Positions 1 through 8,384 of a DNA stretch of 64,000 bases are shown one piece after another. Under the pieces are notes generated by a model, which was not told the origin of the DNA, made no database searches, and saw only the letters and a program-made list of their open reading frames with translations. The stretch's first letter is position 1. Each line of letters starts with the position of its first letter. The DNA is taken from the NCBI RefSeq assembly GCF_014655715.1, contig NZ_BNBM01000003.1:467686-531685 (forward strand). The letters are read 5' to 3'. Source of the stretch: Streptomyces lanatus. GTDB lineage: Bacteria; Actinomycetota; Actinomycetes; Streptomycetales; Streptomycetaceae. A program made the translations under genes and the position numbers.

Positions 1-825
1 CGCGTGCGCGGGCGACAACGGCTCGCCGCCGACGATCAGTTCACGTACTCCGGCGAGGGCCCGCGGGTACTCGTCGACGATCACATGGAAGAGGGAGGCG
101 GAGAGATAGAGGGAGGTGACGGCGTGCCGTTCGACCAGGCCGGCCATCACCACCGGGTCGGGGCGCTGCCCCGGATGCAGCACGCACAGGCCGCCGTTCA
201 GCAGCGGACCCCACAGCTCCAGCGCGAACGCGTCCCAGGACACCGGGGAGCACTGCAACCACACCGCGCCGGCCCCGAAGGAGGCGAAGTCCTGCCCGAT
301 CAGGGTCCCGGTGATCGCGGCATGGGAGGCGACGATGCCCTTGGGGCGGCCGGTGGAGCCGGAGGTGAACATCACACAGGCGGGGTCGTGCGGCCGTACC
401 TCCACCGTGCCGGGCGCGAGCGACTCGACCGCCTCGGCGTCCTCCACGGCCACCGACCCGACGGCGCCGATGGGCTGGTGGGTGCCGCGTCGGGACACGA
501 CCACGGTGACCTGCGCGTCGGCCGCCATGCCCCGCAGGCGTTCCGCCGGGAAGTCCGGGTCCAGCAGCACATGGGCGGCACCGGCCTTGAGCGTGCCGAG
601 CAGCGCCACCACCATGTCGGCCGACCGCTCCAGAAAGACGCCCACCGCGGCGCCGGGCCGCGCGCCGCGCGCCCACAGCCGCGCGGCCAACCGGTCGGCA
701 CGCGCGTCGAGTTCGCCGTAGCTCAGCCGTTCGTCGCCGTACACCAGCGCGGTCGCCGCGGGTGTCCGCCGGGCCTGTGCCGTGAAGAGTTCATGTACCC
801 CGTACAACGCCCCCGTTGCCCCCAT
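1..825 (-). CDS. NRPS adenylation domain, 5' part, runs off left edge
   Basis: Start of a non-ribosomal peptide synthetase (or stand-alone adenylation enzyme) that activates an amino acid as aminoacyl-AMP. The minus frame is open from an ATG at 825 to the window edge (275 codons seen). Adenylation core motifs appear in order: A1-like LSYGELDARADRLA near residue 33, A2-like LKAGAAHVLLDP near 80, A3 TSGSTGRPKG near 152, an A4 region SWDAFALELWGPLLNGG near 195 and a GGEPLSP segment near 265. No condensation domain precedes it, so the protein begins with A. It starts one base after the MbtH-like stop codon, so the two are cotranslated. Substrate specificity cannot be read because most pocket residues lie beyond the edge. 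Confidence 0.88.
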   Translation of the reverse strand, partial: MGATGALYGVHELFTAQARRTPAATALVYGDERLSYGELDARADRLAARLWARGARPGAAVGVFLERSADMVVALLGTLKAGAAHVLLDPDFPAERLRGMAADAQVTVVVSRRGTHQPIGAVGSVAVEDAEAVESLAPGTVEVRPHDPACVMFTSGSTGRPKGIVASHAAITGTLIGQDFASFGAGAVWLQCSPVSWDAFALELWGPLLNGGLCVLHPGQRPDPVVMAGLVERHAVTSLYLSASLFHVIVDEYPRALAGVRELIVGGEPLSPAHA

Positions 826-826
826 C

Positions 827-1033
827 TCAGATGTCTGCGCCCGTGCGGACGGGACATATGTCCGTCCAGTGCTCCTCGACATAGGCGAGGCAGTCAGCGC
901 GGCTGCTCCCGCCCAGCGCCACGTCCCAGCCGTCCGGCACGGTGATCGCGGCGGGCCAGAGCGAGTGCCGGCCCTCGGCGTCGGTGAGGACGAGATAGGT
1001 CCCGTTGTCGTCCTCGAACGGGTTGGTGGTCAT
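827..1033 (-). CDS. MbtH-like NRPS accessory protein
   Basis: A 68-residue MbtH-family protein. Such proteins bind adenylation domains and stimulate or stabilise them. The family signature is visible: an N-terminal NPFEDDNGTYLVL strand, a SLWPAAITVPDGW core with two tryptophans, and a C-terminal EEHWTDICPV helix; the usual family end is WTDxRP. Length is typical. The ATG at 1033 is preceded by GAGGG inside the end of the MFS gene, two bases after that stop. Its partner is almost certainly the adenylation domain that starts one base downstream. Confidence 0.93.
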   Translation of the reverse strand: MTTNPFEDDNGTYLVLTDAEGRHSLWPAAITVPDGWDVALGGSSRADCLAYVEEHWTDICPVRTGADI

Positions 1034-1035
1034 GG

Positions 1036-2442
1036 TCAGCCCTCCACGAGTTCTTTGTTCCCGGGGTTGTTGTCGGTGGCGACATCCGGCAGCAGCGAGT
1101 CGATCTCCCGCACCGTGCGCCGCGACATGCCGACCACCGCGACCGCGATGCCGCACAGCCCGGCGATCAGCAGCATCGCGGCCATACCGCTGCCCGGCCC
1201 GTCGCCCACCAGCGGCCCGAGCACGACGAAGATCCCGCTGCCGTCGGCGGCCCGCGGTTCGAAGACATGGTCGGCGAGCGGACCGGAGACCGCGGTGGCC
1301 AGCGGCACGGAGATCTGCGACAGGAACATCACCGCGCCGAAGACCCGGCCGTGCCACTCCTGCTCCACCTTGGTCTGCACGATCGCCTGCATCGTGCCGT
1401 TGATCATCGGCATCAGCGCGGCGCCGACGAGGATCGCCGCGCACCAGCCGACCACCCCGCCCACCAGCGCCATCGCCACCTGCGCCGACAGACACATGCC
1501 GATGATGCCGAGCAGCATGCCCCGGGCCCGGTTCCGCGGCCCGCTCCAGGCCGCCATCAGCACCCCGCCCGCGACCCCGCCCACCCCGATCGCGGTGTTG
1601 ACGCTCGCCAGCGCCGAGGTCTCGCCCCCCGACCGGGCCAGCACCATGGGCTGTACGGCGGCGAAGCCGAACACCATGACGAGGTTGACGAAGCAGAAGG
1701 CCAGCATCAGATCGCGCAGGCTCGGGTACCGGAAGAGGAACCGCATCCCCTCGACGGCCTCGGCGACAAGCCTCTTCCGCGGACCGTCCGCCGCCTTCTT
1801 CCCCGGACCGTCGTCACCCCGCATCCGTACGACCCGGATCGCCGCCAGCGCGAGCGCGAAGCTCACCAGGTCGGCGACCAGGATGAAGCCGAGCCCGGAG
1901 AACGCCACCAGCAGCCCGCCCAGCGCCGGACCACCGACGTCGGCGGTGCTCTTGGCGCTGGCCAGCAGGCTGTTCGCCCGCTGTAGCTGCCTCTTCTCGA
2001 CCAGCAGCGGCACGGCGGCGCCCAGCGCCGGGAACTGGAAGGCGGCGGCACAGCCGAGCAGCATCACCGCCCCGTACACCTCCCAGGTGCTCAGCCCACC
2101 GGTGAAGTGCAGCACCGCGAGCAGCGCCACGATCAACAGCCCGCCGGTGTCCGCGAGTTGAAGCGCGGTACGCCGCCGGATGCGGTCGACGAAGGCCCCG
2201 GCGAGCGGGCTCAGCAGCACCTGGGGGAGCAGCGCGCACAGCGACAGCGTGGTCAGCGCGGTCGCCCGGCCGGTGGCCGACCAGGTCTCGAAGACGAAGG
2301 CGAACCGCAGGACGGAATTGCCGACCAGGGAGACCGCCTGCCCGCTCCAGACGAGCATGAAGGGACCCATGCCGGACAACCGGCCGGTCCTGTTCTCCCC
2401 GTCGTGCGCGGTGTCGTCCTGCGAGCGCGCCGCATCGGCCAC
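1036..2442 (-). CDS. MFS transporter, EntS-like exporter
   Basis: A 468-residue major facilitator protein with about 12 hydrophobic segments, beginning near residue 28 after a polar N terminus. The loop RIRRRTALQLAD after the second or third helix and the overall layout resemble the enterobactin-exporter (EntS)/MFS_3 group common in siderophore and peptide clusters. It is first in a tightly packed minus-strand set with MbtH and the NRPS, so export of the peptide product is the likely role (inferred from context). The GTG at 2442 is chosen because a GGGGG ribosome site sits 7 bases upstream. An internal ATG (MGPFML) near residue 25 is possible but would leave a weaker site. Confidence 0.88.
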   Translation of the reverse strand: MADAARSQDDTAHDGENRTGRLSGMGPFMLVWSGQAVSLVGNSVLRFAFVFETWSATGRATALTTLSLCALLPQVLLSPLAGAFVDRIRRRTALQLADTGGLLIVALLAVLHFTGGLSTWEVYGAVMLLGCAAAFQFPALGAAVPLLVEKRQLQRANSLLASAKSTADVGGPALGGLLVAFSGLGFILVADLVSFALALAAIRVVRMRGDDGPGKKAADGPRKRLVAEAVEGMRFLFRYPSLRDLMLAFCFVNLVMVFGFAAVQPMVLARSGGETSALASVNTAIGVGGVAGGVLMAAWSGPRNRARGMLLGIIGMCLSAQVAMALVGGVVGWCAAILVGAALMPMINGTMQAIVQTKVEQEWHGRVFGAVMFLSQISVPLATAVSGPLADHVFEPRAADGSGIFVVLGPLVGDGPGSGMAAMLLIAGLCGIAVAVVGMSRRTVREIDSLLPDVATDNNPGNKELVEG

Positions 2443-2631
2443 GTGCGTACCCCCGTCGAATGTGGCTTCCGGTCAAGAACCTTAGTTCGAAGTGGCGCGC
2501 GGCACAGCCGGACCATGAAAGCCGCACCGCCCGGCGGGACGGCCGATGGACTGGCCCCACCAACTTCCGGATCCCTAGGATGTGTTGTCGGCGAGGTGAT
2601 CTCCTCGGCCGTCCTGCCCCTGGGGGAAGCC

Positions 2632-3450
2632 ATGGAGCCTGGAAAGCAGCTGTCCACGTCGATCGATGCCACGGTCCCCACGGCCGCGCGCATGTACGAC
2701 CATTACCTCGGAGGCAAGGACAACTACGCCTCGGACCGAGCCGCCTGCGAAGAGCTGGACAAGGTCGTCCCCAGCACCCGCGCCCTCGCGCTGAACAACC
2801 GGCGCTTCCTCCAGCGGGTCGTCGGCACCCTCGCCGGCGAGTACGGCATCCGGCAGTTCCTGGACCACGGCTCCGGCCTGCCCACCCAGAACAACGTCCA
2901 CCAGGTCGCCCAGGCCATCGACCCGGCCTCCCGCGTGGTGTACGTCGACAACGACCCGATGGTCCTGGTCCACGGCCGCGCCCTGCTCGACCAGAACGAC
3001 AACACCGCCGTCATCCACGCCGACATGCGCGAGACCGACGCGATCTTCTCCCACGCCGACACCGAGCGCCTCATCGACTTCTCAAAGCCGGTGGCCGTGC
3101 TGTTCAACTCGGTCTTCCACTGCATCCCCGACAGCGACACCGACGGCCCGCTCGCCGTCGCCCGCCGGGTACGCGAACGCCTCGCCCCCGGCAGCTACAT
3201 GGTGATGTGCCAGCTGGTCAGCGAGGACGCCGAGGTCCGCGACTTCGTCACCAACTTCATGGACCAGGCGACCCAGGGCCACTGGGGCCGGGTGCGCGAG
3301 CCGAAGGACGTGGATGCGTACTTCGAGGGGCTGGACATCCTCGAACCCGGCCTGGTCGAGGTCTCCACCTGGCGCCCCGACACCGAGGTGGCACCGCGTC
3401 AGCTCACCCAGGAGTGGATCGAGTACGGCGGTGTGGGCAGGCTTCCGTAA
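2632..3450 (+). CDS. SAM-dependent methyltransferase, DUF574 family
   Basis: A 272-residue protein of the DUF574 (Methyltransf_19) family, which is expanded in Streptomyces and of unknown substrate. Family hallmarks are visible: SIDATVPTAARMYDHYLGGKDNY near residues 8-30, the SAM-binding FLDHGSGLPTQNNVHQVAQ stretch near 78, and VVYVDNDPMVLVHGRALL near 105. The ATG at 2632 follows GGGGGAAG with normal spacing. The longer in-frame extension upstream overlaps the divergent MFS gene and lacks family similarity. These genes often neighbour XRE/DUF397 regulators, as here, but no function follows from that. Confidence 0.9.
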   Translation: MEPGKQLSTSIDATVPTAARMYDHYLGGKDNYASDRAACEELDKVVPSTRALALNNRRFLQRVVGTLAGEYGIRQFLDHGSGLPTQNNVHQVAQAIDPASRVVYVDNDPMVLVHGRALLDQNDNTAVIHADMRETDAIFSHADTERLIDFSKPVAVLFNSVFHCIPDSDTDGPLAVARRVRERLAPGSYMVMCQLVSEDAEVRDFVTNFMDQATQGHWGRVREPKDVDAYFEGLDILEPGLVEVSTWRPDTEVAPRQLTQEWIEYGGVGRLP

Positions 3451-3462
3451 GAGGTACGAGCC

Positions 3463-4374
3463 CTAGGAGTACCGCTCCATCGTCTCGCGCAGCCGCACAA
3501 GCGACTCGCGCGGGTTGAGCGCCTCGTCGCCCAGCCGGTCCAGGGCGAGGCGGTACTCCTCGGTCTCGTCGCGGTCCTCCAGGAAGGCCGCGCTCTTGAT
3601 GTGCTCCAGATAGACGATGTCGGGCAGATCGATGCCGCCGAACCGGAGATAGGTGACGGGCATGGCGGGCGCCGAGGCGTTGGTGACGTCCAGCGGCACG
3701 ATCTGCACGGTCACCTGCGGCCGCTGCGCCATCTCCACCAGGTGCTCCAGCTGCGCCCGCATCACCTCACGGCTGCCGAGGACGCGCAGCAGAACCGACT
3801 CGTCCATGATCGCCCACAGCTGGGGCGCGTCCGGCCGGTGCAGCAGCTCCCGCCGCCGTGTCCGCAGCTCCACCCGCCGCAGCACCTCACGGGTCGGCGC
3901 GGTCGGCAGCCCGCGCTCCACCACGGCCCGGGTGTAGTCCTCGGTCTGCAACAGGCCCGGCACATGCTGCAATTCATACGTACGGATGGCGGTCGCGGCC
4001 TCCTGCAGCCCGACCAGCCGGTCGAACCACTCCGGCATCAGCCGCTTGTCGTAGCGCTGCCACCAGCCCGGCTCACCGGCCCGCCGCAGCAACTGCAACA
4101 GCACCGACGCCTCGTACTCCTCGGCGCGGTAGTGCTCCAGCAGCTTGCGGATGTCGGCCTCGGTGGGCGGCCGACGGCTCTTGCCCGCCTCGATGCGCGA
4201 CAGCTTCGCCGGACTGAACCCCACGGCACGCGCGACCTGCTCCTGGGCCAGACCGAGGTCCTCGCGGATACCCGCCAGCTGCACGCCGACCAGCATCTTC
4301 AGCAGCGTCGGCGCGGGCTCGGTCCGGTCCAGATAGGGTTCGAGACGGGAGATGCGAGGGAACTCGGCGGACAT
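3463..4374 (-). CDS. XRE-family regulator with DUF5753 domain (WhiJ-like)
   Basis: A 303-residue DNA-binding protein. A helix-turn-helix of the XRE type lies at about residues 28-85 (LAGIREDLGLAQEQVARAVGFSPAKLSRIEAGKSRRP). The rest is the DUF5753 ligand/partner domain (WFDRLVGLQEAATAIRTYELQHVPGLLQTEDYTRAV, then a C-terminal MERYS). Streptomyces genomes carry many such proteins paired with a small DUF397 protein, and the characterised member WhiJ affects development. Here the DUF397 gene is just upstream on the same strand and an RsbW-like ATPase is divergent, the complete triad. It converges on the methyltransferase, with 12 bases between the two stops. Confidence 0.92.
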   Translation of the reverse strand: MSAEFPRISRLEPYLDRTEPAPTLLKMLVGVQLAGIREDLGLAQEQVARAVGFSPAKLSRIEAGKSRRPPTEADIRKLLEHYRAEEYEASVLLQLLRRAGEPGWWQRYDKRLMPEWFDRLVGLQEAATAIRTYELQHVPGLLQTEDYTRAVVERGLPTAPTREVLRRVELRTRRRELLHRPDAPQLWAIMDESVLLRVLGSREVMRAQLEHLVEMAQRPQVTVQIVPLDVTNASAPAMPVTYLRFGGIDLPDIVYLEHIKSAAFLEDRDETEEYRLALDRLGDEALNPRESLVRLRETMERYS

Positions 4375-4533
4375 CCTGACTCCCCGTAGACCGGCATACG
4401 ACAGACCGCATTATCGCATCCCGCCGCCTCACGCCGCCGGAACCGCGAGAAGTGAAAGCGTCAACTTCCGCTTACGGGCGGCGTTTCGAGCCCCTTGCCG
4501 GTCTTGCGTTCCCGGGCAGGCGGCCGTCTCCGC

Positions 4534-4782
4534 TCAGACGAGGTGGTCGAACTCTCCCTCCTTCGCGCCTGCCAGGAAGGCCGAGATCTCGGCGGGGGTG
4601 TAGACGAGGGCCGGCCCGTCGGGGTGGCGGGAGTTGCGCATCGCGACGCCGCCGTCGCCCAGGGCGGCCACCTCGACGCAGTTGCCCTCGGCATTGCTGT
4701 GCCGGCTCTTCATCCAGCGGACGTCCAGCGAGCTTGCCCGCACGCCGTTGTGTGCTGTTGGCACTGCACTCTCCTTGCTCAC
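4534..4782 (-). CDS. DUF397 small protein, partner of XRE regulator
   Basis: An 82-residue DUF397 protein. It shows the family core WMKSRHSNAEGNCVEVA (residues 23-39), then GVAMRNSRHPDGPALVYTPAEISAFLAGAKEGEFDHL. These proteins are thought to bind and modulate the neighbouring XRE/DUF5753 repressor (family knowledge; direct evidence exists for only a few). It lies 159 bases upstream of the XRE gene on the same strand and diverges from the ATPase gene. The start is the ATG at 4782. Confidence 0.92.
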   Translation of the reverse strand: MSKESAVPTAHNGVRASSLDVRWMKSRHSNAEGNCVEVAALGDGGVAMRNSRHPDGPALVYTPAEISAFLAGAKEGEFDHLV

Positions 4783-4855
4783 GATCCGCCACGCGCACGC
4801 CCCGGCGCCCCACGGGCCCGGACCGCATCACGTGCTCTGCGTCGACACCACGCGC

Positions 4856-4901
4856 GCAATTTCCCGTGAAATTGCACGGAGGCGCCTTCGGCGTGGATAA
4901 T
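4856..4901 (+). promoter_or_regulatory. Promoter with overlapping palindromic operator candidate
   Basis: A perfect inverted repeat GCAATTTC-CCGT-GAAATTGC (4856-4875) overlaps the -35 hexamer TTGCAC (4872-4877) of a plausible sigma-70-type promoter. Its -10 GATAAT is at 4896-4901, with an 18-base spacer. This is AT-rich sequence in otherwise very GC-rich DNA, lying between the DUF397 gene and the ATPase gene that reads rightward. A repressor bound here would block RNA polymerase; the adjacent XRE protein is the obvious candidate (inference). Confidence 0.6.
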
Positions 4902-4961
4902 AGCCCTTGGCGTCAAGTGCGGCGCAGACGCCACGTCCTGACCGTGTATCAGGGAGACGTT

Positions 4962-5468
4962 GTGTCCTTACCTGCGTACGAAGGGCTCCGACTGCCCGCC
5001 ACGCGTCGGCTGACCAGCCCCGAAGTCCCGCGCACCACACCGCGCTCCGCCGTCCTGCGCCTCGCCGGCGCCGAACAGGGCTGCGGTCAGGCCCGCGAGT
5101 TCGTCCGTCGCACCCTGGACGGCTGGGAGCTGGACCACTGCGGCCCCGACGCCGTCACGGTGGTCACCGAACTGCTCGCCAACGCCGTACTGCACGCCGT
5201 ACCGCACCGCCCGGCCCGTCGCGCCCCGGCCGGCGCCGATGCCGAGATCTGGCTCAAGCTCAGCCTCCGCCGCCCCGGCCACCTCGTCTGCGCGGTCACC
5301 GATCCGAGCGACAGCCCTCCGGTGTACCCGCACACCACCGACCCCTTCGACGAACACGGCCGCGGGCTGCGCATCATCGACGCCCTGTCCGAACACTGGG
5401 GCTGGACCAGACGGCACCCCCTGGGCAAGACGGTGTGGGCGATGCTCCCCACCGCCGAACAGGCCTGA
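4962..5468 (+). CDS. RsbW-like ATP-binding (anti-sigma-type) protein
   Basis: A 168-residue HATPase_c protein of the Streptomyces RsbW/SpoIIAB-like group. The N box is DAVTVVTELLANAVLHAVPH (about residues 67-86), followed by a VCAVTDPSDSPP G1-like motif and the G2-type EHGRGLRIIDALSEHWGW near 128. Most members are uncharacterised; some are anti-sigma kinases. The GTG at 4962 is chosen because AGGGAG lies 5 bases upstream; GTG 4944 and longer in-frame starts lack this. It completes the XRE/DUF397/ATPase triad and probably uses the promoter at 4872-4901. Confidence 0.88.
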   Translation: MSLPAYEGLRLPATRRLTSPEVPRTTPRSAVLRLAGAEQGCGQAREFVRRTLDGWELDHCGPDAVTVVTELLANAVLHAVPHRPARRAPAGADAEIWLKLSLRRPGHLVCAVTDPSDSPPVYPHTTDPFDEHGRGLRIIDALSEHWGWTRRHPLGKTVWAMLPTAEQA

Positions 5469-5609
5469 AGTCCAAGTCCTGAGTTCAACCGATCCCCGAT
5501 TAGGCCGCCATATTCCGGACGTCCCGGACCGTGGTGTAACACGACAGCCTTTCCCTGGCGCAGAACTAGGCGGAAGTGAGCCCAGTAAACGCGTCAGATC
5601 GGATTTCTC

Positions 5610-5960
5610 GTGAACACCGACCCGGTTTCCGGATACCAGACGTACCACCAGCACACGGACCAGGACCGCACCCGGCGCAACCAGGCCACCGGCCGCAGAG
5701 CGGCCCTGACGATCTGCACCATCGCCGATGTCTCCGCTGGTCTGCTCGGCCTGTGGATCGTCCTCTACCTGCTCGACGCGAACCAGGGGAACGCGTTCGT
5801 GGGCTTCGTGCACGGGGCGGCGGACCTGCTGTCCGGATGGGCACGGGATATTTTCACCATGGACACAGAGGGGTTGCGAGTCATCCTCAATTACGGCCTT
5901 CCCGCCGTCCTCTATTTGCTGCTCGGGCATGGAATTGCCGCCCGGCTGAACAGGGCCTGA
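5610..5960 (+). CDS. Small membrane protein of unknown function
   Basis: A 116-residue protein that I do not recognise. After a polar, His/Gln-rich N terminus (SGYQTYHQHTDQDRTRRNQ) it has one clear hydrophobic segment at about residues 33-55 (AALTICTIADVSAGLLGLWIVLYLL) and a second near 92-110 (VILNYGLPAVLYLLLGHGIAARL). It is probably an inner-membrane protein with two helices. It starts at GTG 5610 and is followed 28 bases later by another small gene on the same strand, suggesting a two-gene unit. No motif points to a function. Confidence 0.6.
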   Translation: MNTDPVSGYQTYHQHTDQDRTRRNQATGRRAALTICTIADVSAGLLGLWIVLYLLDANQGNAFVGFVHGAADLLSGWARDIFTMDTEGLRVILNYGLPAVLYLLLGHGIAARLNRA

Positions 5961-5988
5961 CGGTAATTTCCAGCAGAAGGACGACACT

Positions 5989-6183
5989 GTGACACGCACT
6001 CCCGCCGAAAACGATCACCTGCCGATTTATGAAGACCTGGTGCGCGAACGCGGAGATGTCGTGGCGGAGGCCCAGCTGGCAGCCGCACACACCCAGCACC
6101 GGGCAGCGGAGCTGCTCCCCGACGAGAATGCGGACCACTGGAACCAGCGGCAGGGGCAGCACCACAGCCCCGGATTCGGATAG
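5989..6183 (+). CDS. Small hydrophilic protein of unknown function
   Basis: A 64-residue acidic, His/Gln-rich protein (LPIYEDLVRERGDVVAEAQLAAAHTQHRAAELL, then a DHWNQRQGQHHSPGFG tail). There is no membrane segment or cysteine. The GTG at 5989 has a good ribosome site (GAAGGA) 8 bases upstream, which is the main support for coding. It follows the membrane protein gene and precedes the metallo-beta-lactamase-fold gene on the same strand. I see no family. Confidence 0.5.
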   Translation: MTRTPAENDHLPIYEDLVRERGDVVAEAQLAAAHTQHRAAELLPDENADHWNQRQGQHHSPGFG

Positions 6184-6275
6184 ACACCCGGCCAACAGGT
6201 AAGGATCAAGGCGTCCGAGGGCACGGGCACGGGACACGCCCGGCCCTCCCAGCCGCCGAGAGGACGAGGACCACC

Positions 6276-7238
6276 ATGACCTCCCCCTTACCGCACCCCG
6301 CCACCGCTCTCTCAAGACGCCGCTTCACCCGCCTCGCCGCCCTGGCCCTCACGGCCGGAGCCACCACCACGGCCACCCCGGCGAACGCCGCCACCCCGGA
6401 CGCCCAGGCCTACTACGACCGCGCCCGCACCCTGGCCGGAGACGACCAGGTACTCCTCACCCTCGTGAAGGCCCTCACCCCCGGCGCCGTGGTCCCGCGC
6501 CCACCCGCGCCGGAACCCCTGATGCTCTTCGACAACGTGGCCATGCTCAGCGTGGGTTGGGTCTCCGCCATGGCCGTACTGACGGACGACGGAATCGTCC
6601 TGATCGACGCCCTACCCTCCCCCGAGGAGGCGGAAGACACGGTCGTAGCGGGCCTGCGCACCCTTGGACTGGACCCGAGGACGATCAAATACGTCATCGT
6701 CACCCATGGCCACGACGACCACTTCGGCGGCGCCCGACACCTGGCCGACCAGTACGGCGCCCGCGTCCTGATGACAGGGGCAGACTGGGACCTGGCGGCC
6801 GACTCCGGCTCACCCCACACCCCCACCCGGGACCTGGACATCACCGACGGCCAGCGCCTCACCCTCGGCGGCACGACCATCCACCTGCACCACACCCCGG
6901 GCCACACCGCGGGCACGGTCTCCCCGATCTTCCCCGTCCACACCGCCGGCCGACACCACACAGCCATGCTCTGGGGCGGCACCAACCCGCCCACCACCCC
7001 CGCCGCCCTCCGCACCTACCTCTCCTCGATCCGCACCTTCCGCACCCACATGCACAGGGCACACACGGACGTGGAACTCTCCAACCACCCCGTGGACGAC
7101 GGCCTCCAACGGGCCGAAGAGCTACGCGCCAACCCGGACGGCCCGAACCCATTCCTCCTCGGCACCCGACGCACCCAGCGCTACATGCAGGTGATGACCC
7201 TGATGCTCCGAGGCAGACTGGCATCCGCGACCACATGA
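6276..7238 (+). CDS. Tat-exported metallo-beta-lactamase-fold hydrolase
   Basis: A 320-residue MBL-fold protein. The N terminus is a twin-arginine signal (SRRRFTRLAALALTAGA, residues 13-29, cut likely after ANA-A), so it is exported folded, probably with zinc. The metal motif THGHDDHFGGA (about 148-158) fits HxHxDH, and HHTPGHTAG near 208 supplies the next histidine. The rest resembles the broad subclass B3/lactonase-type group, and substrate cannot be assigned. It is preceded by a GAGAGGACGAGGACC purine-rich ribosome region and converges with the stress protein gene. Confidence 0.88.
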   Translation: MTSPLPHPATALSRRRFTRLAALALTAGATTTATPANAATPDAQAYYDRARTLAGDDQVLLTLVKALTPGAVVPRPPAPEPLMLFDNVAMLSVGWVSAMAVLTDDGIVLIDALPSPEEAEDTVVAGLRTLGLDPRTIKYVIVTHGHDDHFGGARHLADQYGARVLMTGADWDLAADSGSPHTPTRDLDITDGQRLTLGGTTIHLHHTPGHTAGTVSPIFPVHTAGRHHTAMLWGGTNPPTTPAALRTYLSSIRTFRTHMHRAHTDVELSNHPVDDGLQRAEELRANPDGPNPFLLGTRRTQRYMQVMTLMLRGRLASATT

Positions 7239-7346
7239 CAAAGGCCCGTGGACAGCTGGTGATCCATACGGTCGGCGGCGAGGCCGCGCTGACGTGCAAA
7301 TCAGCACTGACGCCGACAGGGCGCCAGGTCACGGAGAGCCAGCCGT

Positions 7347-8204
7347 TCACGCCCACTGCGGAACGATTGCGACCGGGCAGTGCGCGTGGTGCAGCAGCCT
7401 GTGGCCCACGCGGCCGAGTTGCAGGCCGAAGTGGCCGTGCCGGCGACGCGCCCCGATGATCACGAGGTCCGCGGTGGCCGATCGGGTCACGAGGATGCGG
7501 CTGGCCGGGCCCTCTACAGTGGTTCGGCGTACTCGGACGCCCGGATGTTCGGCCATGGCCTCGTGCAGCAGTTCGTCGAGCTGAGCTGCCGCCCGCCGTT
7601 CGCGCTCGCGTGCGGGATGGTCCGTGCCTTCTTGCGCCGACCAGCGCCAGGCGCGTACAGCGTCGAGGACACATCCGCGTGCCTCGGCTTCGCGGAAGGC
7701 GAAGCTCACGGCCCGGCCGCCGGTTGCCGGATCTCCCGCGCCGAACAGGATCCGCTCGTGCATCCCGACCAGGCCTGCCTCGTCGCCCCGGACCACGATC
7801 ACAGGACAGTGCGCCTGGGCGGCGACGCCCAGGCTGACCGACCCGAGAAGCAGTTCCTTCAGCTCACTGCGGCCCCGGTCTCCCGTCACGAGCGCGCAGG
7901 CGTTGTGGCCCTCGCGAAGGAGAGCGTCGACCGGCTCGGCGGGGACGATGTCGGTGGTCACCTTCACGGCCGGGACGCGTCGTGCGGCACGCTCAGCCGC
8001 CGAGGCGACGATGTGTTCGGCGAGTACGCGCTCGGAGGGGCGCTCCCGTTCGAGCGACGGTAGGGCGGCCTCGTAGCGCTCCCAGAGGGAGGCGTACACC
8101 AGCCGCAGCGGCAGATCGCTGCGGGCGGCCTCGTCCACTGCCCAGTCGACGGCCAGCAGGCTCGCGTCCGATCCGTCGACGCCTACGACCAGGGGGAGTG
8201 TCAT
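7347..8204 (-). CDS. Universal stress protein, tandem UspA domains
   Basis: A 285-residue two-domain universal stress protein. Domain 1 begins LPLVVGVDGSDASLLAVDWAVDEA and ends GDRGRSELKELLLGSVSLGVAAQAHCPVIVV, an ATP-binding GX2GX9GS-type signature. Domain 2 ends IIGARRRHGHFGLQLGRVGHRLLHHAHCPVAIV. Such proteins accompany dormancy and low-oxygen responses in mycobacteria and Streptomyces. ATG 8204 is used; a GTG at 8213 three codons upstream is equally possible (the block GGTGAGGGCGATG is shared with the paralogue at 14806). A candidate DevR-type box lies 106 bases upstream, next to the sensor kinase gene. Confidence 0.92.
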   Translation of the reverse strand: MTLPLVVGVDGSDASLLAVDWAVDEAARSDLPLRLVYASLWERYEAALPSLERERPSERVLAEHIVASAAERAARRVPAVKVTTDIVPAEPVDALLREGHNACALVTGDRGRSELKELLLGSVSLGVAAQAHCPVIVVRGDEAGLVGMHERILFGAGDPATGGRAVSFAFREAEARGCVLDAVRAWRWSAQEGTDHPARERERRAAAQLDELLHEAMAEHPGVRVRRTTVEGPASRILVTRSATADLVIIGARRRHGHFGLQLGRVGHRLLHHAHCPVAIVPQWA

Positions 8205-8309
8205 CGCCCTCACCGCCTTCTGTGAGGCTGCCCTGTTGGACAGCCAGGGCTCTGATCTCAGCGTCGTACTCGCGAGGGACGGTCACGAGAGGCGGATGGG
8301 CATGGTGCG

Positions 8310-8323
8310 GGGACGTTCGGCCC
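8310..8323. promoter_or_regulatory. Candidate DevR/OsdR-type box, upstream of stress protein
   Basis: GGGACGTTCGGCCC matches the palindrome GGGCCG-NN-CGGCCC with one change. It lies about 106 bases before the ATG of the minus-strand universal stress protein gene. The GGGAC half also resembles the mycobacterial DosR half-site. A second inverted repeat, CGGTCC-AAGTG-GGACCG, follows at 8331-8346. Confidence 0.5.
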
Positions 8324-8384
8324 AGGCCTTCGGTCCAAGTGGGACCGGCAGCCAGGCAACCTGGGCGGGCCGTGCCCGGTGGCT

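Noticed and set aside
8331..8346. CGGTCC-AAGTG-GGACCG inverted repeat between stress protein and kinase genes as a further DevR box
   Set aside because: Arm order and spacing do not match the recurrent 14-bp palindrome; it may be a hairpin, so it is mentioned only beside the 8310 site.
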